A stretch of DNA of 64,000 nucleotides. It comes from Pedobacter lusitanus. GTDB lineage: Bacteria > Bacteroidota > Bacteroidia > Sphingobacteriales > Sphingobacteriaceae. The notes below the pieces were generated by a model. The model made no database searches, was not told the DNA's origin, and was given only the letters and a program-made list of their open reading frames with translations. The stretch covers positions 1,426,001 through 1,490,000 of the forward strand of contig NZ_CP157278.1 of NCBI RefSeq assembly GCF_040026395.1, given 5' to 3'. The position numbers and the translations under genes were made by a program. This document shows positions 1-10,376 of the stretch, in pieces; within the stretch, counting starts at the first letter, position 1, and every line of letters starts with the position of its first letter.

Positions 1-1233
1 CAGCCAGATAGCCGAAGTAACAAAACCTCCGCTTACATTCAGCTGCCTGATTTCCTGCCCGGAAGCAGTAAGTGACTGCAAAACATCATTTAAAGCAAAA
101 CAAATTCCCTCAATCACCGCCCGGGTAAAATGAGGAGTCTGATGATTCAGATGCATTCCAAAAAATGTACCGCAGCTTTTGGAGTCCCATATAGGTGCAC
201 GTTCCCCCTGTAAATAAGGCAGAAAAATCAGTCCGGAAGCTCCTGGCAAAATGGACTCAATTTTACCCAGTGCCTCATCATAATCTTCTCTCTTAAGCTC
301 CGTCTTCTGAAAGATATTTTTCAAATGCCACTTCAGTGCCACTCCCCCATTATTTACCGGTCCTCCGTTGATAAATATCTGCTCATCCAGACGATAGCTA
401 AAGTTCATAGCCTTTTCATTAACCACAGCAGTATTCCCTGCAACTCTCAGCGCACCACTGGTCCCGATAGTCAAAGCGGCAATTCCGGGCTGTATAGCTC
501 CGGTTCCCAGGTTGGCCAGACAACCATCTGTTGCCCCAATCACAAATGGTGTTTCTTTGGCGAGCAATGGCAATACGGCTAAAGTATCCGTATTTTTCCT
601 CAGATGGTTGGTGCTAACCAGTGCAGACAGCTGCGCCGGCCTGATACCGGCAGCTGCAAGAGCTTCAGGATGCCATAACAATGTATTCACATCCATTAAC
701 CCCGTACAGGAAGCTACTGAATGATCCACTTCAAAAACACCAAACAGACGATACCAGATATATTCTTTAATAGAAATGAACTTATAAACGCTTTTAAAAA
801 ACTCCGGTTGATTTTCTCTGATCCAGATGATTTTGCATAACGGAGACATCGAATGAACAGGTGTTCCGGTAGCTTTATATAAAGCGGTTCCAAGCCCGGA
901 GGCTAACAGCGAATATGCTACCGCAGTACTTCTGCTATCTGCCCAGGTCATCATTGGGGCTAATGCCTTACCATCTTCATCAACCGCAATCAAACTATGC
1001 ATTGCACAGCTCAAACTGATCGCTGCAGGAGCAGATTTCAGCCTGGAGACTATGGTGGTTATACTTTGCTGAAAAGCCTGCCAGATCAGCTCAGGGTCCT
1101 GTTCACTATAACCAGGCTGATCCACATTTGTTGGATAAAAATACTGACTGCTGTCGAAAGCCCTGTGATCTGTTCCAACTGCTACAGCTTTAGTACTTCC
1201 GGTTCCGATGTCTGTTCCTAAAATGTATTGCAT
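1..1233 (-). CDS. FGGY-family carbohydrate kinase, gluconokinase-like (3' end cut by window edge)
   Basis: Phosphorylates a sugar or sugar acid with ATP in the cytoplasm. The ATG at 1233 opens with YILGTDIGTGSTKAVAV, the FGGY phosphate-binding loop. Further on are SCAMHSLIAVD and MTWADSRS, which look more like gluconokinases than xylulokinases or glycerol kinases, and near the window edge the C-terminal motif SGGFVTSAIW. All 411 codons to base 1 are open; roughly 80-100 residues should lie outside the window. It reads in the same direction as the MFS and GH18 genes upstream, but the 164-bp gap leaves co-transcription open. The family is clear; gluconate as substrate is inferred from motif similarity. 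Confidence 0.85.
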   Translation of the reverse strand, partial: MQYILGTDIGTGSTKAVAVGTDHRAFDSSQYFYPTNVDQPGYSEQDPELIWQAFQQSITTIVSRLKSAPAAISLSCAMHSLIAVDEDGKALAPMMTWADSRSTAVAYSLLASGLGTALYKATGTPVHSMSPLCKIIWIRENQPEFFKSVYKFISIKEYIWYRLFGVFEVDHSVASCTGLMDVNTLLWHPEALAAAGIRPAQLSALVSTNHLRKNTDTLAVLPLLAKETPFVIGATDGCLANLGTGAIQPGIAALTIGTSGALRVAGNTAVVNEKAMNFSYRLDEQIFINGGPVNNGGVALKWHLKNIFQKTELKREDYDEALGKIESILPGASGLIFLPYLQGERAPIWDSKSCGTFFGMHLNHQTPHFTRAVIEGICFALNDVLQSLTASGQEIRQLNVSGGFVTSAIWL

Positions 1234-1397
1234 GATTATCGATTAAGCTGCAATTTATACTTTAACCCTACTGAAGCAAAATTTAATTCCAAAAGATGGA
1301 TTTGATATGGCATAATCAAAAGGCCTGCCGGAATAAATCATTTCACAGCAGGCCCTGATATAGACACAAAGATATCTTGATAGGTTGATACAACGAT

Positions 1398-2423
<1,026 letters not shown>

Positions 2424-3656
2424 TTAGAACTCTTCCACGTAATCCAGATCTTTAGAGAAAGTCTCTTTCATACGGCTTAATGCATAAAATGCAATAGCAA
2501 GACTGATAATGGCAACAGTTATCCCTGAATGGATAATATTCCCGCCAAAAGCACCTTTTAACAATTGAAAAAGAAGAGTTAAAGGCACTACAGCACCACG
2601 CACAAAATTTGGAACGGTAGTAGTTACTGTCGCTCTGATATTGGTACCAAACTGTTCAGTAGCAATGGTCATAAAAATTACCCAGTAGCCAACAGTTAAG
2701 CCTATTCCACCACATAACCAGTAAAAATGCTGTAAACTGAGGTCATACAGGGTAAAATAAGCCGTAATCCCCAGTGTCGCCATAGCAAGAAAAAGATAAA
2801 CTACTTTGATCCTGCTCTTTAGCCATTGACTGATTAATCCACCGGCAATGTCCCCTATAACAATCCCTCCGTAACACCAGGCTACCGCTGCTCCTGCACT
2901 CACTTCACCCTGCACCCGCAGTACTTTACCAAATTCGGGAGATAAGGTAATGAGCACGCCTACTACAAACCATAAAGGAATACCGATCATAATACACCTT
3001 ACATATTTAACAAACTGTATTTTATTCCTGAACAAAGCAAAAAAATCACCCCGGTTACTGGCTTCTTTAGATTCGCTGAACATGCCCGATTCTGCAACCC
3101 CTACACGGAGCAAAAGCAATAATAAGCCTAAACCTCCGCCTATAAAAAAGGAAGTCCGCCAGTCAAAGAGCTGGGCAATAAAATAGGCTACCACCGCACC
3201 ACTCACGCCTACAGAAGCGACAATAGTGGTTGCATAACCTCTTTTTTCTTTAGGCATCAGTTCTGCGACCAGTGTGATCCCTGCTCCAAGCTCTCCTGCA
3301 AGTCCCAGTCCGGCAATAAAACGCCAGAAAGCATAGGCATTTACAGAATGTACCAGGCCATTGGCGATATTAGCCATAGAGTATAAAAATATGGAACCAA
3401 ATAATACGGATAAACGTCCTTTTTTATCACCCAGCATCCCCCATAAAATACCACCAATGAGCATACCGATCATCTGCGTGTTTAACAGCATAATACCTGT
3501 ATCAGTTAGCTGAGTACCACTAAGCCCTAAGGATTTTAAACTTGGAATACGGACAATACTGAATAATAAAAGATCGTAAATATCTACGAAGTAGCCCAGA
3601 GAGGCTACAAGAATAGCTGCGCTTAGGGCAGTGTTTGAGGCTTTATTTGGTTGCAT
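2424..3656 (-). CDS. MFS transporter (metabolite:H+ symporter type)
   Basis: Inner-membrane secondary transporter of 410 aa with about 12 hydrophobic segments. The loop between TM2 and TM3 carries GMLGDKKGR, the conserved MFS motif A (GxLaDrxGrr), and AELMPKEKRGYATT resembles the second-loop motif of the sugar/aromatic-acid porter branch. The opening residues (LGYFVDIYDLLLFSIV) recall the metabolite:H+ symporter subfamily. It leads a probable operon with the GH18 lipoprotein, so it might import a product of that enzyme or a monosaccharide for the kinase further downstream. Substrate is unknown. Confidence 0.87.
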   Translation of the reverse strand: MQPNKASNTALSAAILVASLGYFVDIYDLLLFSIVRIPSLKSLGLSGTQLTDTGIMLLNTQMIGMLIGGILWGMLGDKKGRLSVLFGSIFLYSMANIANGLVHSVNAYAFWRFIAGLGLAGELGAGITLVAELMPKEKRGYATTIVASVGVSGAVVAYFIAQLFDWRTSFFIGGGLGLLLLLLRVGVAESGMFSESKEASNRGDFFALFRNKIQFVKYVRCIMIGIPLWFVVGVLITLSPEFGKVLRVQGEVSAGAAVAWCYGGIVIGDIAGGLISQWLKSRIKVVYLFLAMATLGITAYFTLYDLSLQHFYWLCGGIGLTVGYWVIFMTIATEQFGTNIRATVTTTVPNFVRGAVVPLTLLFQLLKGAFGGNIIHSGITVAIISLAIAFYALSRMKETFSKDLDYVEEF

Positions 3657-3830
3657 TAGGTCGATTGATGTTTTTATATAACTAATGTAGTAATTTATGC
3701 TTCACGTAATTAACTTTCTTTAACAATTGGGATGCTAAAATTCAAATATATTTGTGGGCAAGTGTCCATTAATCAATTAAACCCATAACGTATTATAGCC
3801 ATAACTCTACTTTAACAACACTATCAAAGT

Positions 3831-5573
3831 ATGACAGGTGCTAATCATATGATTTGGGAACATCAGCAGCATTGCCAGATTTCATTACAACTAGCTGCAG
3901 AAGAACTATTCGATTCTCTGGACGACAGGCTTTCGCCTAAAGTGTTCCTGATTGGGGTATTGCTGAAACCAGATATGCACCTGCCTTTTGTAAGCCTGGA
4001 ATGTCCGCACTGTGAATATTACAAAAAGGATTTTGTCTCTCTCAAAGCCTTAAGCATACAACACAGCCTTTTAGTGAAACAGGAAAATGACGAGCAAAAA
4101 GAGAGCCATACCGGAACTTTAAATACTGCCTATATCACAGAAATACAACATATTCTAAGATCACATGTACATGGTAAAAACAATGTGAATTTTATCTCTG
4201 AACCGGTTTTCATTAACGGATACCTGGTTTATACAGTCCTGGAACTCAGTAAAAGAATACTCAGTACATTTTACTATCTGACTAAAAACACCCTGCCTGG
4301 CGGTCAGTGTATAAGCCGCTCTTTTTTAGAGAGTATAATCAGGGTTTATCTTGATGCCAGTGCAAATGCCCTAAAGACCAAACCAAAATCAGATTTTAAT
4401 GTGCTGGCCAAAAGCCGGGATGAACTGGTCAGCCAGGCAGGCCTTAATTTTCTGACCACAATTTCTCTTGCCGGACAAAATCCTGGAGGTTTGCATGTAT
4501 TGTTTGATGCTTGTAACACGATCTCTTCGCTAAAATATGAAGGAGAAGAAGGGTTTGGAAAAATGGTCATTGCCCATCAGCAGCATCCTAATGTAAAAGT
4601 GACTATGCTGCTCGAAAACCCGATCCATATCAAAGATTTCAGGAAAATGAGGAAGTTTCTGGAACTGGCCGACAATAAACAGATGATGCTTTCTGATTCC
4701 GTCTGGATATATGGTCTCGGACAGTTAACCGGAAAATATAACTTTCACGATGAGTCTTTGTTTATCATCCATTTCACCAAACATTTCCACTGGGAAGTGC
4801 TGCATCATAACCATATCATGATGTCCGTTTCTTTCCGGATGCCGGCTTTGCATAATGAAAAAATCAACAGAGAAAAGTTCTATTCCAGCCTGAAAAGAGT
4901 TTTTCAGGGCATCGATAAATCAAGACTAAATGCACTATGGGAAGTTACCATGGAAGCAACAAAACAAAAACATGGAACCATTCTGGCTATCTCTTCTGAA
5001 GCCAGTGGAGAAGCACTCCGACTAAACAGTCAGTGTTTTAAGATTAAACCCATGCGGATCAATAAAGATATTATTCATCAGATTACCTCTATTGACGGCG
5101 CAGTATTAATTGATATTGATTGTACCTGTCATGCTATCGGTGTTATTTTAGACGGTGTAGCTTCTGCTAATGGCGATTCATCAAGGGGAGCCAGATATAA
5201 CTCTGCTATCAGATATTATGAGCACATGATCAATAAGGCTCAGACTATATTGGTTGTCATTTCTGAAGATGGTCTGATCGATCTGATTCCCGATCTGAAA
5301 CCACAGGTTAAACACTCGGTTATTGTATCTCATATCAGAGAATTAACCAGTCTCAGCCAGTCGGACAAATATCTAAGAAAGAACTTCAACCGGCTCATGG
5401 AGTTTTTCCAGGAACACGATTTCTATCTTTCACCAAAAGAATGCGGAACAGTAAACCGGCTGCGCCGAATTGTTGAATTTAAATATAAAGACAGCGAAGA
5501 CGGAGTGAGAATGATCTGGAATAATTTAGTGCCAAATGCCGATATGAATATTGGTTATTATGTAAGAGAATAA
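3831..5573 (+). CDS. Predicted diadenylate cyclase (DisA_N/DAC domain) with large N-terminal sensor-like region
   Basis: Protein of 580 aa. Residues about 378-490 match the DAC fold that makes cyclic di-AMP from two ATP: a KHGTILAIS strand, DGAVLIDIDC (DGA at 422-424) and SRGARYNSAIRY (452-462). The last aligns with the canonical GTRHRAA motif, but His and the second Arg are replaced by Tyr and Asn. The first ~370 residues have no family I can name with certainty; they fit the uncharacterised sensor domains described with divergent DAC proteins (the DACN-type families). There is no signal peptide or TM segment, so it is probably cytosolic. A nitrilase-family gene follows 48 bp downstream on the same strand. 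ATG 3849 is an alternative start. Confidence 0.72.
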   Translation: MTGANHMIWEHQQHCQISLQLAAEELFDSLDDRLSPKVFLIGVLLKPDMHLPFVSLECPHCEYYKKDFVSLKALSIQHSLLVKQENDEQKESHTGTLNTAYITEIQHILRSHVHGKNNVNFISEPVFINGYLVYTVLELSKRILSTFYYLTKNTLPGGQCISRSFLESIIRVYLDASANALKTKPKSDFNVLAKSRDELVSQAGLNFLTTISLAGQNPGGLHVLFDACNTISSLKYEGEEGFGKMVIAHQQHPNVKVTMLLENPIHIKDFRKMRKFLELADNKQMMLSDSVWIYGLGQLTGKYNFHDESLFIIHFTKHFHWEVLHHNHIMMSVSFRMPALHNEKINREKFYSSLKRVFQGIDKSRLNALWEVTMEATKQKHGTILAISSEASGEALRLNSQCFKIKPMRINKDIIHQITSIDGAVLIDIDCTCHAIGVILDGVASANGDSSRGARYNSAIRYYEHMINKAQTILVVISEDGLIDLIPDLKPQVKHSVIVSHIRELTSLSQSDKYLRKNFNRLMEFFQEHDFYLSPKECGTVNRLRRIVEFKYKDSEDGVRMIWNNLVPNADMNIGYYVRE

Positions 5574-5621
5574 AATTGTTTTTGCCTGAGCATTTTACAA
5601 TTTTTAATCATATTTGCTGCT

Positions 5622-6413
5622 ATGATCAGAATAGCTATTGCCTCTCCTCCATTTCCAAAATCTATCAGCGACGGTTTGTACTGGCTTGAAAAACTGGTAA
5701 AAAAAGCTGCTACTGAAAAGGCCTCAATCATCTGTTTCCCAGAATCCTATATCCCAGGTTATCCAGGAATGGGTTATGAACCGGAAGATCGTCTTGATGA
5801 AAAATTACAGGCAGCGCTCACTAAAGTTTGTGCAATTGCAGCTGATCATGCCATTGCGGTTATCCTGCCTATGGACTGGCATGAGCCCGAAGGAATTTTA
5901 AATGTTGCTCACGTGATTTCTGATACAGGCAAAATATTAGGTTATCAGGCAAAAAACCAGCTCGATCCATCAGAAGACCAACTGTGGATTCCTGGTGAAA
6001 AACGTCAGATCTTTGAAGTAAAAGGAATGAAATTTGGCATTACAATTTGCCATGAGGGATTCCGTTATCCTGAATCAGTAAGATGGGCTGCACAAAACGG
6101 GGCTAAAATAGTCTTTCATCCTCATTTTAGTGGAAGCAATACCGGTGGTATACAGCTCAGAGAATGGGGAGCCAAAGAGAACCCTTATTATGAAAAAGCA
6201 ATGATGATGAGGGCATTGGAAAATACGATCTATTTTGCCAGTTCAAATTTCGCTTCTCTTCATCCTGAATCAGCAAGTGCTGTAATAGGCCCTGACGGGA
6301 CTTGTCTGGTACACGAGAAATATGGAAAAGCAGATATTATTGTCGCAGATATTGACCCTGACCTGGCTACAGGTTTCCTGGCAAAAAGATTTAAAAATCA
6401 TCTGTATAACTAA
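5622..6413 (+). CDS. Carbon-nitrogen hydrolase (nitrilase superfamily)
   Basis: Cytosolic amidase or nitrilase-like enzyme of 263 aa. The catalytic triad is complete: Glu41 (FPESYIPGYPG), Lys111 (GYQAKNQLDP) and Cys143 (GITICHEGFRYPE). Length is normal for a single-domain member. It follows the predicted diadenylate cyclase gene by 48 bp on the same strand and probably shares its transcript; a bidirectional hairpin terminator sits directly after its stop. Members act on omega-amides, ureido compounds or nitriles, and the substrate here cannot be chosen from sequence. Confidence 0.88.
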   Translation: MIRIAIASPPFPKSISDGLYWLEKLVKKAATEKASIICFPESYIPGYPGMGYEPEDRLDEKLQAALTKVCAIAADHAIAVILPMDWHEPEGILNVAHVISDTGKILGYQAKNQLDPSEDQLWIPGEKRQIFEVKGMKFGITICHEGFRYPESVRWAAQNGAKIVFHPHFSGSNTGGIQLREWGAKENPYYEKAMMMRALENTIYFASSNFASLHPESASAVIGPDGTCLVHEKYGKADIIVADIDPDLATGFLAKRFKNHLYN

Positions 6414-6448
6414 AAAAGGGGCTGGTATTCAATACCGCCCCTTTTTTA
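6409..6448. terminator. Bidirectional intrinsic terminator
   Basis: Runs of A, then GGGGC, an inner GGTATT/AATACC stem, then GCCCC and a T run. It lies between the convergent nitrilase and ecotin genes and has an A/T tract on both sides, so it can serve both strands. Confidence 0.85.
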
Positions 6449-6455
6449 AAAGATA

Positions 6456-6920
6456 TTATTTAACAGTTGCATCCTGCTGTTTCTGGCTTCTGGTCCAGAT
6501 CTTATATTTTACCTGAAAACCTTTTGGCGCATAAACGATAATCGGCAATTTGCTGTTATAACGGGTCAGTTCTGTATTATAAATAAATTTATCTTTTAGC
6601 ACTCTGTCCGGACATCCTCTCATCGTAGAGGTAGTTTTGCCATCAGAATTGTACTCAAAATAAGTGTAACCCCATCCTTTCAGATCTTTCTCTTCAAATT
6701 TCCCCATCAGATTGTGCAGGTTACAATCTACTTTCATGGTTTTACCTACAATGATTTCTACTTTAAAATCTGCTTCATTCTTTTTAGGGGTTAATTGAAT
6801 AACCGAACGCTCAAATCCCTCTTTTGGTTCAGGATAGATCTTTAAATTCTGTTTGTCCTGAGCAAATGAGGCTGTTGTTGCTGTAATTAATCCGAATGCG
6901 ATTGTGAGCAGTAATTTCAT
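6456..6920 (-). CDS. eco: Ecotin-family periplasmic serine protease inhibitor
   Basis: Secreted 154-aa inhibitor of trypsin-fold serine proteases. A Sec signal ends near TASFAQ (residue 21). Diagnostic stretches match E. coli ecotin: VIQLTPKKNE, KVDCNLHNLMGK, KGWGYTYFEY, RYNSKLPIIVYAP and VKYKIW. The reactive loop is TSTMRGC, with Met100 at P1 and Arg101 at P1'; Cys66 and Cys103 correspond to the disulfide that braces this loop in E. coli. The Met P1 suggests the same broad specificity as the E. coli protein. It likely protects the envelope from foreign proteases. Single-gene unit, convergent with the nitrilase gene. Confidence 0.94.
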   Translation of the reverse strand: MKLLLTIAFGLITATTASFAQDKQNLKIYPEPKEGFERSVIQLTPKKNEADFKVEIIVGKTMKVDCNLHNLMGKFEEKDLKGWGYTYFEYNSDGKTTSTMRGCPDRVLKDKFIYNTELTRYNSKLPIIVYAPKGFQVKYKIWTRSQKQQDATVK

Positions 6921-7028
6921 AATGTTATATTTTAATTTATCATATTCTACTTACAAGAAAGATGCCAGAAGGGGATTTTTTAGCTCCCAATGATATTATC
7001 CACAAAAATGACATACACCATACTAAAT

Positions 7029-7052
7029 GCAATATAGTTGCTTTTATATTTG
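7029..7052 (+). promoter_or_regulatory. Candidate promoter -7 element with overlapping operator dyad (MerC gene)
   Basis: GCAATATAGTTGC (7029-7041) is an inverted repeat with GCAA/TTGC arms and a 5-nt centre. TATATTTG at 7045-7052 fits the Bacteroidota -7 consensus TAnnTTTG. The dyad just upstream of the -7 box is where a repressor, perhaps a metal-responsive Fur/Zur type, would bind. No clear -33 TTG was found at ideal spacing. Confidence 0.35.
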
Positions 7053-7108
7053 CATATCGTTTATCATACAGCATAGCATTTTTATATCACTCAATAATTT
7101 TCACGTAT

Positions 7109-7504
7109 ATGGCCCTATCAAAAACCTCTCAACAACTTGACCGTCTGGGAATGACTGCTTCAACTCTATGTGCTGTTCACTGTGCCCTGGTTCCTATTTT
7201 TTTAACTACCCTACCCCTTTTGGGACTCGAATTTTTAAGCAACGAATGGGTAGAAATCTCTATGATTATCATTTCAGTATTTCTGGGCGTACTTTCTCTG
7301 AGTATGTCTTACCGGAAACAGCATCATAAATTACTTCCGTTTTTTATCCTGTTTACGGGTTTCGCACTTATCGGTATTGGCCATTTTTCCGGAATTGAAA
7401 GTCTTGAGCCCATTCTGATTCCTCTGGGTGGGTTTACCGTGGCAGCTGCCCATCTGGTCAACTGGAGGTTAAATAAAGTTTGTACACATACTGCTAAACA
7501 TTGA
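7109..7504 (+). CDS. MerC-domain small membrane protein
   Basis: Integral membrane protein of 131 aa with four hydrophobic segments. TM1 contains the metal-binding-like motif CAVHC (Cys21, His24, Cys25), and the C-terminus has AAHLVNWRLNKVC, both typical of the short MerC-like proteins common in Bacteroidota. The ATG at 7109 was chosen over 6962 because the upstream 49 codons are not conserved in character and would cover the candidate promoter and operator. No merR, merT, merP or merA homologue lies beside it, so mercury transport is unlikely to be its main job; metal uptake or sensing is a better guess. Confidence 0.8.
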   Translation: MALSKTSQQLDRLGMTASTLCAVHCALVPIFLTTLPLLGLEFLSNEWVEISMIIISVFLGVLSLSMSYRKQHHKLLPFFILFTGFALIGIGHFSGIESLEPILIPLGGFTVAAAHLVNWRLNKVCTHTAKH

Positions 7505-7579
7505 TTCTGACAGTTCAGCTTCAGATATATTTTCCTTTCATCTCTCTGATTGTATAAACAATATGTTTATTTTGCCACT

Positions 7580-9478
7580 ATGAAATCCTTAGCTAAGAAA
7601 ACCTATATTTTATCAGCTGCAATGTCAATGTTATCTTTTGGTCTTCTGGCCCAGAAAACAGCAGCTAATATGGATGATCAGGTCTATATCAGATCCCATT
7701 ATACAAAAATTGAGAAACAAATCCCTATGCGGGATGGCATAAAGCTCTTTACGATTATTTATGTGCCAAAAGACGGGTCAAAAAAATATCCGATCATGTA
7801 CAACCGTACACCCTACAGCGCAGGCCCTTACGGACCCGAATTGTATAAGACCAGTTTAGGCCCGTCAATGGTTTTTGCAAAAGACGGATACATATTTGTT
7901 TATCAGGATGTAAGAGGCAGATATATGTCTGAAGGAGAATTTGTAGCCACCCGTCCTTATTTTCCGGATAAAAAGAAAAAGACTGATATAGATGAAAGTT
8001 CTGACAGTTATGATACCATAGACTGGCTGATTAAAAATGTACCATCAAACAATGGAAAAGTTGGTACCTGGGGGATTTCTGCTCCTGGCTTTTATACCAC
8101 TATGACTACCATTGATGCACATCCGGCATTAAAAGCAGCCTCACCCCAGGCTCCGGTAACAGATTGGTTTATGGGAGATGACCGCCATCACAATGGTGCA
8201 TTTTTCCTGATGGGTACTTTCTCCTTTTTGTCTTATTACGGTGCACCAAGACCAGAACCTACACCTGACCATGCGGTACCATTTACAGCATTCGGTACAC
8301 CTGATGCCTATGAGTTTTATAAAAACCTTGGCCCGGTAAAAAATGTAAATGAGAAATACTTCAAAAGAAAAAATCAGGTCTGGAATGAGATGGTAGACAA
8401 TGAATCTTACAGCGACTTCTGGGCTTCCCGTACACCTGTACCACACTTAAAAAAAATCAAGCCTGCAGTAATGACTGTTGGCGGATGGTTTGACCAGGAA
8501 GATTTGTATGGACCGCTTAAAACTTTTGCTGGTATTGAAAAAAATAAACCAGCCAGCCCAAACTATCTGGTAATGGGTCCATGGACTCATGGAAGCTGGA
8601 CAAGAGGCAAAAATGACTTTTTAGGTAATGTACGCTTCTATTCAGAAACCGGCCCGTATTACAGGGAACAGATTGAACTTGCCTTTTTCAATCACTACCT
8701 GAAAGGCACAGCCAATCCTGATCTTCCAAAAGCCACTATATTTGAAACAGGTTCCAATCAGTGGAAAAAATATAGTGCTTGGCCACCTGCAGAAGCTAAG
8801 GAACAGCGTTTATATTTCCATGCCGGCGGAAAACTTTCTTTTGAAGCGCCTGCAGACAATACAAAAGGTTATGATGAATTTATCAGTGATCCTGATAAAC
8901 CAGTTCCCTATACTAAAGAGATCAGAATAGACAGAGGTACTGATTTTATGTATGAAGATCAGCGTTTTACCGCATCCAGACCTGATGTACTGGTTTATCA
9001 GACTGAAGTACTGGAAAATGACGTGGTCATTTCAGGTCACCTGCTGGCCGACCTGTTTGTTTCTACCACAGGTACCGATGCCGATTTTGTCGTGAAGCTG
9101 ATTGATGTATATCCTGGCGACGCGCCCAACGACAGTCCTGTCCATGAGACCAAAATGGGCGGCTTCCAGCAATTGGTCCGTGCCGAAGTGATGCGTTCCA
9201 AGTTCAGAAATAGTTTTTCAACGCCAGAAGCAATGATCCCTGATCAGATAACTGAGGTTAAATTTGACATGCAGGATGCAGCTCATTGCTTTAAAAAAGG
9301 GCATAAAATAATGGTACAGGTACAAAGTTCCTGGTTCCCGCTGGTAGATCGCAATCCGCAAAAGTTTGTTAATATTTATAAAGCTACTGAGGCCGACTTT
9401 CAGAAAGCGACCCACCGTGTATACTTTAAAAAAGGACAGGCATCCAGTGTAAAGGTTAGTGTATTGAAGGCTGATTAA
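7580..9478 (+). CDS. CocE/NonD family secreted hydrolase (S15 X-Pro dipeptidyl-peptidase-like)
   Basis: Exported alpha/beta-hydrolase of 632 aa counted from ATG 7580; a signal peptide ends near FGLLAQ (residue 25). The nucleophile elbow GTWGISAPG places the catalytic Ser at residue 167. The cap and C-terminal part includes MGPWTHGSW with the expected catalytic His, and the last ~200 residues form the jelly-roll domain of S15/CocE enzymes (VISGHLLADLFVSTTGTDADFVVKL). Family members are X-Pro dipeptidyl peptidases, glutaryl-7-ACA acylases or ester hydrolases, so substrate is undecided. ATG 7580 was chosen because it begins a good signal sequence, while 7550 adds ten unrelated residues. Confidence 0.88.
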   Translation: MKSLAKKTYILSAAMSMLSFGLLAQKTAANMDDQVYIRSHYTKIEKQIPMRDGIKLFTIIYVPKDGSKKYPIMYNRTPYSAGPYGPELYKTSLGPSMVFAKDGYIFVYQDVRGRYMSEGEFVATRPYFPDKKKKTDIDESSDSYDTIDWLIKNVPSNNGKVGTWGISAPGFYTTMTTIDAHPALKAASPQAPVTDWFMGDDRHHNGAFFLMGTFSFLSYYGAPRPEPTPDHAVPFTAFGTPDAYEFYKNLGPVKNVNEKYFKRKNQVWNEMVDNESYSDFWASRTPVPHLKKIKPAVMTVGGWFDQEDLYGPLKTFAGIEKNKPASPNYLVMGPWTHGSWTRGKNDFLGNVRFYSETGPYYREQIELAFFNHYLKGTANPDLPKATIFETGSNQWKKYSAWPPAEAKEQRLYFHAGGKLSFEAPADNTKGYDEFISDPDKPVPYTKEIRIDRGTDFMYEDQRFTASRPDVLVYQTEVLENDVVISGHLLADLFVSTTGTDADFVVKLIDVYPGDAPNDSPVHETKMGGFQQLVRAEVMRSKFRNSFSTPEAMIPDQITEVKFDMQDAAHCFKKGHKIMVQVQSSWFPLVDRNPQKFVNIYKATEADFQKATHRVYFKKGQASSVKVSVLKAD

Positions 9479-9492
9479 GAATAATCAGCCTT
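9467..9492. terminator. Hairpin terminator between convergent genes
   Basis: AAGGCTGATT pairs with AATCAGCCTT around a 6-nt loop. The stem includes the stop codon of the CocE-type hydrolase. The T tract is short on both sides. Confidence 0.5.
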
Positions 9493-9506
9493 ATTTCAGA
9501 GGCAGA

Positions 9507-10376
9507 TTAGAAAATTTCTACTGCCCAGCTTCGTTTCCAGTCAAGACCCGGCGATAAAGATTGTATTCCTTCTTTATCGCTGAGCTGCTGGTTATGATGA
9601 ATGCCATCTGCAATACCACACCAAGGCTCCAGACAAACAAAATCTGCATCTTTAGCTGCCCAGATACCAAAAAACGGGAAATCTATAAAACGAAATGTCA
9701 ACCCATGCTGATTTTTAGTGTTTCGAAGCTGAATTGACTTACTGTTCAGGTCTTTCATCACCAATGCATCATTATAAAACAAGTCATGCTGCAGATTTAG
9801 CTTCCGCTCATTTAACTGTATAACTACAGTTTTATCACTAATCAGGTTATCTTCTATTTCATGAACATGCAGGGCTTCATCCTGTGAAAAATCCAGATAA
9901 TAGTCTTCATAAACTGTATCTGATGTTAAAGGCACAGCGAAAGCAGGATGTCCGCCAACAGAAAACAATAAATCTTTTACTCCGGGATTATGCACTTCAT
10001 AAGTACAGGAAACCGAAGCGCCTGAAAGCTTATATCTTAAACTGAATCTGAATTCAAAAGGATAAACTTTTAGTGTTTCACTGTTATTGGAAAGTGTAAA
10101 TAAAGCCTCCTGCTCATTGATCTGCTGAACCTCAAATTCAAGATCCCTGGCAAATCCGTGACGTGGAAGCTGATAAGACTGGTCTCCGATACTATAGGTA
10201 TTATTCTTTAATCCACCTACAACAGGAAAAAGTACAGGACTGAATTTACCCCAGTATGCTGAATCCCCTTTCCATAAATACTCAAGGTTAGTCTGTTTAC
10301 TTATAATATGCTGCATTTCTGCACCTTTGGCCGCAACAGCTACTTTAATATGCTCGTTTTCCAGTAAAATCATCAT
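9507..10376 (-). CDS. Aldose 1-epimerase family protein (LacX-like)
   Basis: Cytosolic 289-aa mutarotase-fold protein that would interconvert anomers of a sugar or sugar phosphate. Landmarks are SPVLFPVVGGL, YQLPRHGFARDLEF, FSVGGHPAFAVPL (probable catalytic His) and CLEPWCGIADG (probable catalytic Glu). The pattern fits the LacX/YihR-like branch rather than GalM. Its first ATG overlaps the stop of the upstream receiver-domain gene in an ATGA arrangement, which suggests translational coupling, although the two functions have no obvious link. ATG 10373 is an equally possible start one codon later. Confidence 0.87.
   Translation of the reverse strand: MMILLENEHIKVAVAAKGAEMQHIISKQTNLEYLWKGDSAYWGKFSPVLFPVVGGLKNNTYSIGDQSYQLPRHGFARDLEFEVQQINEQEALFTLSNNSETLKVYPFEFRFSLRYKLSGASVSCTYEVHNPGVKDLLFSVGGHPAFAVPLTSDTVYEDYYLDFSQDEALHVHEIEDNLISDKTVVIQLNERKLNLQHDLFYNDALVMKDLNSKSIQLRNTKNQHGLTFRFIDFPFFGIWAAKDADFVCLEPWCGIADGIHHNQQLSDKEGIQSLSPGLDWKRSWAVEIF

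Noticed and set aside
325..1221. Plus-strand open frames of 70-85 codons
   Set aside because: They lie opposite the intact FGGY kinase frame, have no family resemblance and are explained as antisense shadows.
6962..7504. Mercury-resistance locus (MerC-like gene plus the mercuric-reductase-like gene at 46-47 kb)
   Set aside because: The two genes are 39 kb apart, no merR, merT or merP occurs, and the reductase lacks the extra Cys residues and HMA domain of MerA.
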